64,000 bases of DNA from Marinilactibacillus sp042660675 (GTDB lineage: Bacteria > Bacillota > Bacilli > Lactobacillales > Carnobacteriaceae_A): assembly GCF_042660675.1 (NCBI RefSeq), contig NZ_JBHSUL010000005.1, positions 1 through 64,000 of the forward strand. Reading direction: 5' to 3'. Under the pieces are notes generated by a model. The model had not been told where the DNA came from. It worked only from the letters and a program-made list of their open reading frames with translations, and did no database searches. The translations under genes were made by a program, and so were the position numbers. Every line of letters begins with the position of its first letter. Positions within the stretch are counted from its first letter, which is position 1. This document shows, one piece after another, positions 1-7,880 of the stretch.

Positions 1-16
1 AGAGATTATAAACAAG

Positions 17-66
17 AATAAACCCTATAAGGATTGTAAAAAAGCACAATTCTTACAGGGTTTATT
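17..66. terminator. Hairpin terminator, probably bidirectional
   Basis: An inverted repeat of about 20 bp per arm (arms 17-37 and 46-66, one mismatch) encloses an A-rich loop, with T-rich sequence on the right side. It sits downstream of the minus-strand lipoprotein gene and could also end a gene left of the window. Confidence 0.55.
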
Positions 67-150
67 TGTATTTGAATATTTTAAGGGACTTTTGTCCCAG
101 CCTCATTTATTATAGAACCAGTTAATTGAGATAGAATTTTATTTTATATA

Positions 151-2085
151 TTATTCATCATTCTCTTCGTCAACTTCATCTTCTTCAGAATCTTCTGCTG
201 TATCTACACTTCCAGCATAATCATTGCCTTCAACTGGCACATCGAGAATTCGCCAGGGTGCTAAGCGTTCGACTTGGTCTGCTCTTCTTTCTTCATCCCC
301 GCTCATTTCTGGAAATTCTAAATCAATGATTACAGAATCTGTAGCGAGAGCTGGCCAAACTACCGTTGCATAAAAGTACTCTCCCGAATCAGCAAGAAAA
401 CGATCAGAAAGCGGAAGGATATATTCTCTTTCTTCTTCTCTTCCTTCCTGTCGTTCTTCAAAAGATTCTCCTTCTGTTCCTTCTAACGTTTCAACGTAAT
501 AATCAATCGGATAGTAACGGCGTCCATTATGTAATAAGGTTACGCCATCCACTCTTCTCGTTTCATATCCATGATCTCCCTGAGTCATTCCTCTTGCACC
601 ATAGACCTCGCCGTCCATTCTTTGTTGGAGTGCTTCCCTGTCTATCATTCCATCTTTTCTGTTTACTTTTATTCTCCCCACAAAGAGATCATCCACTCGT
701 TTGACCGATTCAATTTCCACTGATCCATACTGTGTATCTGCGTGTTCTGGATAGGTTACTTCTACTCCTTCAGTTTCTGGTATTTCAGTCTCTGATTCTA
801 CAACAATCGGTTCTGTCGGTGGTGTGAAATGCAGTTCTACTCGTCTATTTCGCGCACGACCTTCAGCATTATCATTATCGGCAATCGGTTCTCTGAAAGA
901 ATCTCCTCGAGTAGTCACTTCATCAAATAATTCTAAGCTCATCAATTCATTTAATCGATTGTGAACAGCTTCTGCTCTATCTTCTGATAACTCTTGATTG
1001 TATTCTTCTGTGTGTTCGTTATCCGTATGCCCCACAATCTGAAGTTCTCCACCATCTACACCCTCCAACTCGGCTATGGCTGCTTCTAATTCTGTATCTG
1101 CTTCTTCAGTTAAAGTCGAGTCATCGAAGTCAAAGAGCACATCACTAGATAAAATTATAGTTGAATGTTCAATCTCATCTACTCGACTAACTGAAGACTC
1201 GAGACTTTCGCTGTATACTTCCAAAGGCATCGTACGGAATTGAATAGATTCAAGGTGTTCCTCCGGATCTTCTGCCACTGCACTACTGGATACTGTTTGT
1301 TGAACCACTTCTAATAGTGTAGGGACCCCATAAATAAAATGTCCTTTTGAGTCTACTCGTTCTTCTGGTCCTATTTCTTCGTCATCAAATTCTGCTGAAA
1401 CTTCTGCTAATGTTGAAATCGTTGTTTCCTCACGAGTGACAACAGGAACATTTTCTACAAGACCTAATCTGCCTAAGAATACATGAACGTCATTTGACTG
1501 AGGTGCATCAAATACTGTAAATAAATGAACTGCATATCCCTCTCCTCCAACAAGTCTTCGGTCTTTCGTACTACCTCCCTCGCTTATAAACGTACTCAGC
1601 GGAGTAAATAAATCGTCATTATAGGTATCATGTTCCCACGAAAAAATCCCCATATGAGAAACTGTTCGTTCAACAGGGTCCACTAGTCGAATGTCAAATT
1701 GATTATTCGTATTATCATAAAAAACCATTTCTTCTGGCAGAGCACGATTAAATCTGAATGCTGTCTCATTGTCGCTGTCTAATACAATTGGAAGGATGGC
1801 ATGGTCGTCCTCCACAAAAACAGGACCTGCTTCTACCGTGATTGTCACTTCCTCTTCTATCTCATCAATGTATGTAGTCACTTCATATTGCACAGGATCA
1901 GGCATGACGATTTCTTCTACTGTTTCTTGTCCCTCTTCATTGCTCCCTTGTTCAGTTTCTTCGTTCGCTTCATTTACGACTATGTCTTCTTGTATGTTTT
2001 CTATTTCTTCAGGTTGAGACTCTTCCCCGCTGCACCCGAATAAAGCCAGTGCACTAAGTAATATGAAATATTTTTTTGCTTTCAT
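151..2085 (-). CDS. OmpA-domain lipoprotein
   Basis: Predicted surface lipoprotein of 644 residues. It has a type II signal peptide with lipobox LFGC (Cys18), then an acidic Glu/Thr-rich linker to about residue 65. A central region of about residues 70-300 belongs to no family I recognise. An OmpA-like peptidoglycan-binding domain lies at about 312-425, with the FDFDDSTL start, the GHTDN motif and the closing NRRVELHF. A further unknown region and an acidic tail end the protein. OmpA domains bind diaminopimelate- or Lys-type stem peptides in other systems; peptidoglycan anchoring from the outer face of the membrane is inference here. A good Shine-Dalgarno (GGAGG) and a strong promoter (2119-2147) precede it, so it is probably monocistronic. 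OmpA domains are common in Gram-negatives and less usual in this group. Confidence 0.85.
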   Translation of the reverse strand: MKAKKYFILLSALALFGCSGEESQPEEIENIQEDIVVNEANEETEQGSNEEGQETVEEIVMPDPVQYEVTTYIDEIEEEVTITVEAGPVFVEDDHAILPIVLDSDNETAFRFNRALPEEMVFYDNTNNQFDIRLVDPVERTVSHMGIFSWEHDTYNDDLFTPLSTFISEGGSTKDRRLVGGEGYAVHLFTVFDAPQSNDVHVFLGRLGLVENVPVVTREETTISTLAEVSAEFDDEEIGPEERVDSKGHFIYGVPTLLEVVQQTVSSSAVAEDPEEHLESIQFRTMPLEVYSESLESSVSRVDEIEHSTIILSSDVLFDFDDSTLTEEADTELEAAIAELEGVDGGELQIVGHTDNEHTEEYNQELSEDRAEAVHNRLNELMSLELFDEVTTRGDSFREPIADNDNAEGRARNRRVELHFTPPTEPIVVESETEIPETEGVEVTYPEHADTQYGSVEIESVKRVDDLFVGRIKVNRKDGMIDREALQQRMDGEVYGARGMTQGDHGYETRRVDGVTLLHNGRRYYPIDYYVETLEGTEGESFEERQEGREEEREYILPLSDRFLADSGEYFYATVVWPALATDSVIIDLEFPEMSGDEERRADQVERLAPWRILDVPVEGNDYAGSVDTAEDSEEDEVDEENDE

Positions 2086-2118
2086 ATCATATGTCCTCCA
2101 TTCATTGTTATATTATTT

Positions 2119-2147
2119 ATTATAGTTCTTCTTTTTTATACATACAA
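2119..2147 (-). promoter_or_regulatory. Sigma-A promoter of the OmpA-domain lipoprotein gene
   Basis: On the minus strand, TTGTAT (2142-2147) and a perfect TATAAT (2119-2124) are separated by 17 bp, about 35 bp upstream of the ATG. Confidence 0.7.
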
Positions 2148-2252
2148 ACCTTATCCTTTGATCAATCGTTGATTCTTTGAGCACTTTTTGACAGCAATGT
2201 GTTGTGGTGACTTAATGATATCAAAGGCGTGCGACTTTTGCATACATAAACA

Positions 2253-2300
2253 AATAAGATCCGCTAAAAAATCTCATTGAAATTTTTAGCGAATCTTATT
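2253..2300 (-). terminator. Terminator of the ABC exporter operon
   Basis: Long inverted repeat: AATAAGAT plus CGCTAAAAA pair with TTTTTAGCG plus ATCTTATT across single mismatches. A T-rich stretch follows on the minus strand just after the stop of the second exporter subunit. Confidence 0.65.
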
Positions 2301-2334
2301 ATTTTACTGAGACTTTTTAGAAGCCCATTTATGC

Positions 2335-4092
2335 TTATGATACCATTTTCTGGCCTTTTTTCTGCATTTTGTACATTTCTGCATATGATCCGTCTTGTTC
2401 AAGAAGTGATTCGTGGTCTCCTTGTTCGATGATTTCGCCTTGGTCTAATACAAGAATCTGATTTGCATGTTGAATCGTTGATAGACGGTGAGCGATAATA
2501 AAGGTCGTTCTACCTTCTTTCAATACATCCATAGCATGTTGAATGATGTCTTCTGTTTCTGTATCAATAGAAGACGTTGCTTCATCCAGAATCAGAATTT
2601 TTGGATTGAAGGCTAGCGCTCTCGCAAAGGAGATCAACTGACGTTGTCCAGAACTTAAGGTGCTCCCTTTCTCTACAACGGGTTCATCCAATCCTTTTTC
2701 AAACTTACTTAGCATATCGTCACCGCCGACATCTTGTAATGCTTTCATTGCCGTTTCTCTTGAGATAGCTGGATTGTCTAGCGTGATGTTGGATAAAATG
2801 GTTCCTGTGAACAAGAATGGATCTTGAAGCACTATGCCCATTTGTTCTCTAACGGACTGTCTTGAGTAAAGCTTGGTGTTTTGTCCGTCGATCTCAATCA
2901 TTCCTTCTTGAGGATCATAAAATCTGAATAATAAGTTCATAATCGAGCTTTTACCAGAACCCGTATGCCCAACTAAAGCAACCGTTTCTCCTGGTTCAGC
3001 GGTGAATTGAATATTTTTCAAAACTTTTTTCTCATCACTATAACCAAAGCCTACATTAGAAAACTTGACACGCCCATTACTCATCTTCATTTTTTCCGTA
3101 GCGTTCTCTTCTGGCTCTTTATCCATCAATTCAAAGACTCTTTCCCCCGCAGCAACTGCTTGTTGGATAAATGTCATTTGTTGAATCGTTCCTTTAATTG
3201 GCTCATAAAGTCTAGAGATATAATCACTGAAGAGGTACAGCATACCAACAGAGATTCCAAGCGTTCCATTAATGTATTGCGTACTAAAGTAAACCATTAA
3301 AGTGAGTAAAGTAATTCTTCGTAAAAAATCCGCAATGGTAAATTGAGAACTTGCATCTAAGATAACGTATTTCTTCATGACGTCGTACCACTCATCATTG
3401 ATTTTAGAGAATTCTTTATCCGTTTTCTCTTCTTGTTCAAAAGCTTGAATGATCGACATACCTTGAATGGATTCGTTGAATTTCGCATTGACTTCCGAAT
3501 TCAAGTCACGTTCTCTACGGTTAAATTCCCCCGCAAATTTACTATAAAACTTAGCCCAGAAATACATGATAGGAATCAAGACTAATAAAATCAAACCGAG
3601 TATTCTGTTAAACAAGGTAATTGCAATAAACGTTCCAATAACGTACATAACATTCATCAAGACTTGACCAATTGCCGTTACGTAGAATTGCTGACGCAAT
3701 GATTCTGTATCATTCGTGATTCTTGCCACAACTTTTCCTGCCGGTAAATTATCGAAATACTGAACAGGTAACTTTTGTACCTTTTCGTAAACTTGATCTC
3801 GGATCATTTTTACTGACCCGTTTGCAGCTTTCATCCGAATAATTTGACTAAAATAACGGAAAGCGGCTGTTGAAAGCATTAATGCTGCATAGATCAAAAT
3901 CAATTGCAGCAGTGTGTCTCCAAAAGCTTCTCCTGTTTCTGCTGCTGGTGTAATCACATTATCGATAATTCTTTGTGCAATGATTGGCGCACCTAAATCC
4001 GTAACGGTTGAAAATAATAGTAACGAAATTCCGATACCAAATTGCCATTTAAAATACTTCACATATGAGAGGAGTCTTTTGACTGTCTTCAT
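2335..4092 (-). CDS. ABC exporter half-transporter, subunit B (MdlB/LmrD/BmrD-like)
   Basis: Half-transporter of 585 residues with six membrane helices (about 18-290) and a C-terminal ATPase domain. Visible motifs are Walker A GHTGSGKSS (375-383), Q-loop VLQDPFLF, signature LSSGQ (479-483), Walker B ILILDEATS with catalytic Glu504, and H-loop His535. The signature carries Ser where LSGGQ is usual, whereas the Walker B is complete. It overlaps the upstream subunit by one base (TAATG), so the two are co-translated and should form a heterodimer of the LmrCD/BmrCD/PatAB type, exporting drugs or lipids. The substrate cannot be read from the sequence. Expression is probably limited by the attenuator at 5985-6271. 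Confidence 0.9.
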   Translation of the reverse strand: MKTVKRLLSYVKYFKWQFGIGISLLLFSTVTDLGAPIIAQRIIDNVITPAAETGEAFGDTLLQLILIYAALMLSTAAFRYFSQIIRMKAANGSVKMIRDQVYEKVQKLPVQYFDNLPAGKVVARITNDTESLRQQFYVTAIGQVLMNVMYVIGTFIAITLFNRILGLILLVLIPIMYFWAKFYSKFAGEFNRRERDLNSEVNAKFNESIQGMSIIQAFEQEEKTDKEFSKINDEWYDVMKKYVILDASSQFTIADFLRRITLLTLMVYFSTQYINGTLGISVGMLYLFSDYISRLYEPIKGTIQQMTFIQQAVAAGERVFELMDKEPEENATEKMKMSNGRVKFSNVGFGYSDEKKVLKNIQFTAEPGETVALVGHTGSGKSSIMNLLFRFYDPQEGMIEIDGQNTKLYSRQSVREQMGIVLQDPFLFTGTILSNITLDNPAISRETAMKALQDVGGDDMLSKFEKGLDEPVVEKGSTLSSGQRQLISFARALAFNPKILILDEATSSIDTETEDIIQHAMDVLKEGRTTFIIAHRLSTIQHANQILVLDQGEIIEQGDHESLLEQDGSYAEMYKMQKKGQKMVS

Positions 4093-5855
4093 TATTTCAC
4101 CTCTCCTTCCTCATTTATTGCTTCTTTAGATTTGACTTCCTGGCGTAAGAACTGTTCGTAATACCAGCCTTTTTGCTGAATCAACTCTTCGTGTGTACCA
4201 CGTTCTGCGATACGACCATTATCCATCACAATGATTTCATCCGCTTGTTTGACTGCTGAAAGTCTATGCGTCGTAATAATTGTCGTTTTGTTTGCTCTTA
4301 CTTGTTGTATATTTGAGATGATATTCTGCTCTGTCTTTGCATCGACTGCTGAAAGTGAATCATCTAAGATTAAAATTTGCGGATCTTTGATCAAGGCACG
4401 TGCGATAGAAATTCTTTGTTTCTGCCCACCAGAAATCGACATCCCTTTTTCACCGATCATTGTATCTAACCCATGTTCCATTTTGTTTAAATCTTCTTCA
4501 AACGAAGCATCTCGGATACTTTTCATGATTTCTTCATCGTTTGCCTCTTTTTTACCAAAGGCGATATTTTCTCTTACACTTCGACTGAACAGTACGTGGT
4601 CTTGCGGAACGTATCCAATCATTCTTCTCAGTTCAGGATCTTGATAATGCGCATAGGCATGTTTACCCATTTCAAATGATCCAGTTCCTGCAGGATATTG
4701 ATTCAACAATTGTCGAATCAGCGTCGTTTTACCAGACCCTGTCTTACCAACAATCCCTAACATCTTCCCTTTAGTTAAGTCCAAGTCCAACTTCTCCAAA
4801 TTAATGGACTCACTTGAAGTGTAACGGAAGTCAAATTGATTGAACTTGATATCTTCTACTTCAGAGATTGTTTCTTCTCCTCTTAGGTCGAGTCCATCTG
4901 TCGCATCCAAGATTTCTTCGACACGGCGCATGGAAGCACTCCCTTGTCTAAGAATCAAAATCAATTCCGATACAGCAATCAATGGCCAAATCGTCATTCC
5001 AAGGTATAACTGGAAAGCAATCATATTTCCAAGTGTTAAGACACCTGAAGCGACTAAATATGCACCGTAACTTAGCGCAATGACAACACTGAGTGCTTCA
5101 AAAAATTTAACCGTTGGACCGAATACGGCACCGGTTTTTGCAACACGATTATTCTTATTATATAAATCTTCTGTCTGTTTTCTGAATTTTTGGATAAAAT
5201 CTTCTTCTTTAACATAAGCTCTAATGACTCTTGTGCCATCTACCATTTCCAGAACATCTTCATTTACTTTAGAAAAAGACTTCTGTGCTGTTTCATATCG
5301 TTCATCAATTTCAGCACCTTTTTTTCTAAACACAATAATCATTGGCAGCATAGGCAAGATCGTTGCTGCGGTCAGTGCCCAACTTACCGATACACCCATC
5401 ATAGTAATTAAGATACTCAAGTATACAGTAGAAGTCATTAAAACTTCCATCCCATAACCAGCGGTGTCTGCCAGAGAACGGATATCTTGAGTTCCTCTTG
5501 CCATTAAATCTCCTGTTCTGAACTTTTCAAAATAAGGCGCCCTCATTCTCAACAGATGACGCATCATTTTGCTACGCATTTGATTCTGTAACTTGTAGGC
5601 TCCAGAGAATAGTCCATATACCCATGAAAAATCGAGTAAATAAGTGAGTATGATCAAAGCGATAAAGCTGATCACATAAAACTGAAGCCTTTGTATATCC
5701 ATAACATTCGTTACGATATCATCGATCATTCTCCCAACAATATTGGGAATCAGTACGGCACATAAATTTCCTAACCCTAAGGCAATAAACGATAATGTAT
5801 ATTGCAGGGCATTTTCTTTGAAGAAAAATTTCAATTTCTTTATTACATCAAACAT
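4092..5855 (-). CDS. ABC exporter half-transporter, subunit A (MdlA/LmrC/BmrC-like)
   Basis: Half-transporter of 587 residues with six helices, then an ATPase domain: Walker A GKTGSGKTT (370-378), signature ISGGQ (474-478), Walker B ILILDD and H-loop His530. Residue 499, normally the catalytic Glu, is Asp. In heterodimeric exporters this marks the subunit contributing the Walker motifs of the degenerate ATP site. That site would pair with the LSSGQ signature of the partner subunit, so both altered motifs fall in one site, as expected for a true asymmetric heterodimer. First gene of the two-gene operon; the leader peptide ORF and an intrinsic terminator lie upstream. Confidence 0.9.
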   Translation of the reverse strand: MFDVIKKLKFFFKENALQYTLSFIALGLGNLCAVLIPNIVGRMIDDIVTNVMDIQRLQFYVISFIALIILTYLLDFSWVYGLFSGAYKLQNQMRSKMMRHLLRMRAPYFEKFRTGDLMARGTQDIRSLADTAGYGMEVLMTSTVYLSILITMMGVSVSWALTAATILPMLPMIIVFRKKGAEIDERYETAQKSFSKVNEDVLEMVDGTRVIRAYVKEEDFIQKFRKQTEDLYNKNNRVAKTGAVFGPTVKFFEALSVVIALSYGAYLVASGVLTLGNMIAFQLYLGMTIWPLIAVSELILILRQGSASMRRVEEILDATDGLDLRGEETISEVEDIKFNQFDFRYTSSESINLEKLDLDLTKGKMLGIVGKTGSGKTTLIRQLLNQYPAGTGSFEMGKHAYAHYQDPELRRMIGYVPQDHVLFSRSVRENIAFGKKEANDEEIMKSIRDASFEEDLNKMEHGLDTMIGEKGMSISGGQKQRISIARALIKDPQILILDDSLSAVDAKTEQNIISNIQQVRANKTTIITTHRLSAVKQADEIIVMDNGRIAERGTHEELIQQKGWYYEQFLRQEVKSKEAINEEGEVK

Positions 5856-5984
5856 AAATTCATCCTTTCGTCCTTTTTCAAAATATGAATGGCTTATTTT
5901 TTACGCGCACGGTGGTGAACCAACTTCAAAATTATAACTCCTGATTTCTGAATATTATAATTGCGAAAGCGTTTTATTACGCAT

Positions 5985-6026
5985 AAAAAAACACAGTCTA
6001 CCCCTCATCATGAGAAATAGACTGTG
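5985..6026 (-). terminator. Attenuator terminator upstream of the ABC exporter
   Basis: On the minus strand, CACAGTCTA (6018-6026 copy) pairs with TAGACTGTG (5992-6000 copy). An inner CTCAT/ATGAG stem adds to it, and seven T residues (5985-5991) follow immediately. It lies between the leader ORF stop (6091) and the exporter start (5855), so transcripts must read through it to express the exporter. Confidence 0.8.
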
Positions 6027-6075
6027 GCAACTATGTGTGTTTCTTGAGATCACTAGATTGCACACTGACAATCTA
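6018..6075 (-). promoter_or_regulatory. Alternative-pairing segment (candidate antiterminator)
   Basis: Minus-strand TAGATTG (6069-6075) can pair with CAATCTA (6054-6060) to form a local hairpin. The overlapping segment TAGATTGT (6068-6075) can instead pair with ACAGTCTA (6018-6025), the 5' arm of the terminator, with one G-U pair. The two pairings exclude each other, and the second would prevent terminator formation. This is the layout expected of an attenuator; the actual switching order is inferred. Confidence 0.55.
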
Positions 6076-6090
6076 ATCTACAAGAATCAT

Positions 6091-6189
6091 TTACCATTCT
6101 ACTTTGAAAAAGGAGGTTTTTGGTCGTAATATATTAACGTATAATGTCATTTGACTTTGCTGTACTTGATCTATAATTAAATTGTTCAT
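6091..6189 (-). CDS. Leader peptide of the ABC exporter operon (32 aa)
   Basis: Short ORF too small for usual gene calling: ATG at 6187-6189, stop TAA at 6091-6093, 32 residues starting MNNLIIDQVQ and ending SFFKVEW. It has the strongest ribosome-binding site in this part of the window, AAAGGAGGGG (6197-6206) seven bases before the ATG. Codons 25-28 (6108-6116) are perfectly complementary over nine bases to the Shine-Dalgarno region (6199-6207), so the leader could sequester its own ribosome-binding site. A terminator follows between it and the exporter genes. The layout resembles B. subtilis bmrB upstream of bmrCD, where translation of a leader controls read-through. I recognise no homologous peptide sequence. 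Confidence 0.75.
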   Translation of the reverse strand: MNNLIIDQVQQSQMTLYVNILRPKTSFFKVEW

Positions 6190-6237
6190 TGTACAGCCCC
6201 TCCTTTTCTATGTAATGTGAATTCGAGATAAATGTTG

Positions 6238-6271
6238 ACATACTAGTATGTTTAAATAAATCTCTTGTCAA
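6238..6271 (-). promoter_or_regulatory. Promoter of the exporter leader with overlapping palindromic operator
   Basis: Minus-strand TTGACA (6266-6271) is a consensus -35 box. Seventeen bases downstream is a weak -10 (TACTAG, 6243-6248) embedded in a perfect 14-bp palindrome, ACATACTAGTATGT (6238-6251). A palindrome covering the -10 is typical of a repressor site. The regulator is unknown and none is encoded beside it. Confidence 0.55.
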
Positions 6272-6384
6272 AAATTACTATACACAAATTTAAAATCAAA
6301 TACAACCCTTAATTCTAATCTTTTTCGAAAAAAGTTAAAATCGTCTCTTTTTACAATTAGTTATAGTTTAAATCTATATAATAA

Positions 6385-6423
6385 CCCTTACTTACCAAAG
6401 TCTAATTCATCAGTAAGTAAGGG
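6385..6423 (-). terminator. Terminator after the PTS EIIB gene
   Basis: An 11-bp perfect stem (CCCTTACTTAC / GTAAGTAAGGG) with a 17-base loop lies just past the stop of the EIIB gene, followed by T/A-rich sequence on the minus strand. Confidence 0.65.
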
Positions 6424-6448
6424 CTTTATTCTATTCAGAGTTTTCTTA

Positions 6449-6769
6449 TCATGGATTGACCAAGCTCAAAGCATCAGATAATATTTTCTCACCATTCATC
6501 TTACCGTAATCTTTAATGTCGATGACTTCTACAGCTACATCTGATCCTTGAAGTTGCTTGCGCACTTTAGATTTCATGTAACGAACTTGTGGTCCTAACA
6601 ATACGATGTCCAATTCTCTAGAGCCAAACTTCGATTCTGCTTCGTTTGCAGATACTGCCAAAATTGATACCTCTAGGTTCTGTTCTTTAGCAGCTCTCTT
6701 CATTTTTGAAACGAGCATAGTTGTGCTCATTCCTGTCGCACATATGAGTAAGATGGATACTTTTGTCAT
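6449..6769 (-). CDS. PTS lactose/cellobiose-type EIIB component, orphan
   Basis: Cytoplasmic phosphotransferase-system EIIB of 106 residues, the normal length for the free-standing cellobiose/chitobiose type. The active-site loop LLICATGMSTTMLV places the phosphorylated cysteine at Cys10, followed by the P-loop-like GMSTT. It would pass phosphate from EIIA to an incoming sugar in complex with EIIC. No EIIA or EIIC gene is in the neighbourhood, so its partners must be elsewhere, or it may serve a regulatory role. The upstream oxidoreductase gene is about 80 bp away and may be on the same transcript. Substrate not determinable. Confidence 0.88.
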   Translation of the reverse strand: MTKVSILLICATGMSTTMLVSKMKRAAKEQNLEVSILAVSANEAESKFGSRELDIVLLGPQVRYMKSKVRKQLQGSDVAVEVIDIKDYGKMNGEKILSDALSLVNP

Positions 6770-6851
6770 ATTTGCTCCCTCCTTAAATCTTCTCGATTAA
6801 ATGAGTGTCAAAGATTTTTATAGCACAAACTCTTCTAATCAATCACTCGAC

Positions 6852-7868
6852 TTACTTTTCATCATCAAAAGATAAATCAGCACTTTTTCTAAGTTTGAAG
6901 AGTGTACGGTTAACAGCTTTTCCAAGTTCTGTCCAGTTTTTAAGGCGTTCTCTTATTTCAGGTTCTTCTATTCTATGAATGACGTCTGCAAAAATTCTCG
7001 CTTCTTCAAACAATGTGTTTTCCGCGGCAGGATGAATTTTAATTTCTTTTACACTTGAATCCTTCGTACTTATTTCTTCTAGTTTATCAATACCCACGAC
7101 TGAATTGACTCTTAACGTCTTCTCAATACTATAAATTTCCGTTGGTAACATAGAAGTAGCAATTTTTCCAAATAATAAGGTCACATCAAAATCATCATAT
7201 CTGAGTATTGCTGTCCCCTTCCCATCTACACCTGTTCTGATTTTCTGAGCAAAATAGTGGGCTTCTTTTGGCTCACCAAACCAGCTTACTGCTGCGTAAA
7301 GTGTGTAAATACCTAAATCCATTAAGGCTCCACCTGCGAACTTAGATGAGAAGATATTTGGTTCTTGCCCTTCAAGCACCAAATCATATCTCGAAGAATA
7401 TTTCATATAGGTTAGTGTCGCGCCTTGAAGACTTTCTAGTTTTTGGATTTCTTCTTTGACTTTTTTGAAGTTTTCTTCATGAATATGTCTTGCCGCCTCA
7501 ACTAGAACAACGCCTTGTTCTTCAGCGATTCGGCTCGCTTCTTCCCATTGATCGGGATTTGTGAAGGCTGGTTTCTCAACAATAACATGCTTACCCGCCT
7601 TTAATCCGTCAATCGTTTGTTTATAGTGTAAGCTATTAGGGGATGCAATGTATAAGACTTCAATCTCTTGATGGTGAATGAATGCATCATAATCGTCCAT
7701 GGCTTCTTGAGAGTGATACGGATTTCCAAAAGTTTCTGCTTTATCTAGAGATCTGGAGTAAACCGCTCGTAGTTCATACTCTCCAGTATCCAATGCTGCT
7801 TCAACAAATATCTCACTAATATTGCTCGTTCCAATAATACCAAGTTGTAATTTTGACATCCTATTCAT
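6852..7868 (-). CDS. Gfo/Idh/MocA-family NAD(P)-dependent oxidoreductase
   Basis: Predicted sugar or polyol dehydrogenase of 338 residues. The Rossmann fold starts at LGIIGTSNIS (residues 9-18), and the family EKP motif is at residues 98-100 (VEKPA). The C-terminal half fits the family's alpha/beta substrate domain. A second ATG at 7859 (MSKLQLG) fits the usual short N-terminus equally well, and the AAGGAAGAGGG upstream can serve either start. It begins 12 bp after the phosphoesterase gene ends, so the two are co-transcribed. Substrate unknown. Confidence 0.85.
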   Translation of the reverse strand: MNRMSKLQLGIIGTSNISEIFVEAALDTGEYELRAVYSRSLDKAETFGNPYHSQEAMDDYDAFIHHQEIEVLYIASPNSLHYKQTIDGLKAGKHVIVEKPAFTNPDQWEEASRIAEEQGVVLVEAARHIHEENFKKVKEEIQKLESLQGATLTYMKYSSRYDLVLEGQEPNIFSSKFAGGALMDLGIYTLYAAVSWFGEPKEAHYFAQKIRTGVDGKGTAILRYDDFDVTLLFGKIATSMLPTEIYSIEKTLRVNSVVGIDKLEEISTKDSSVKEIKIHPAAENTLFEEARIFADVIHRIEEPEIRERLKNWTELGKAVNRTLFKLRKSADLSFDDEK

Positions 7869-7880
7869 CCCTCTTCCTTT

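Noticed and set aside
366..704. Plus-strand open frame opposite the OmpA-domain lipoprotein gene
   Set aside because: It is antisense to a well-supported gene, has no ribosome-binding site, and its composition (Leu/Phe/His-rich) is that of a shadow frame.
4231..4644. 137-residue plus-strand frame inside the exporter gene
   Set aside because: It is antisense to conserved ATPase motifs and has no Shine-Dalgarno, so it is a shadow.
5961..5984. Possible cre (CcpA) site near the exporter start
   Set aside because: GCGAAAGCGTTTTA resembles the core, but the flanking consensus positions TG and CA are both absent.
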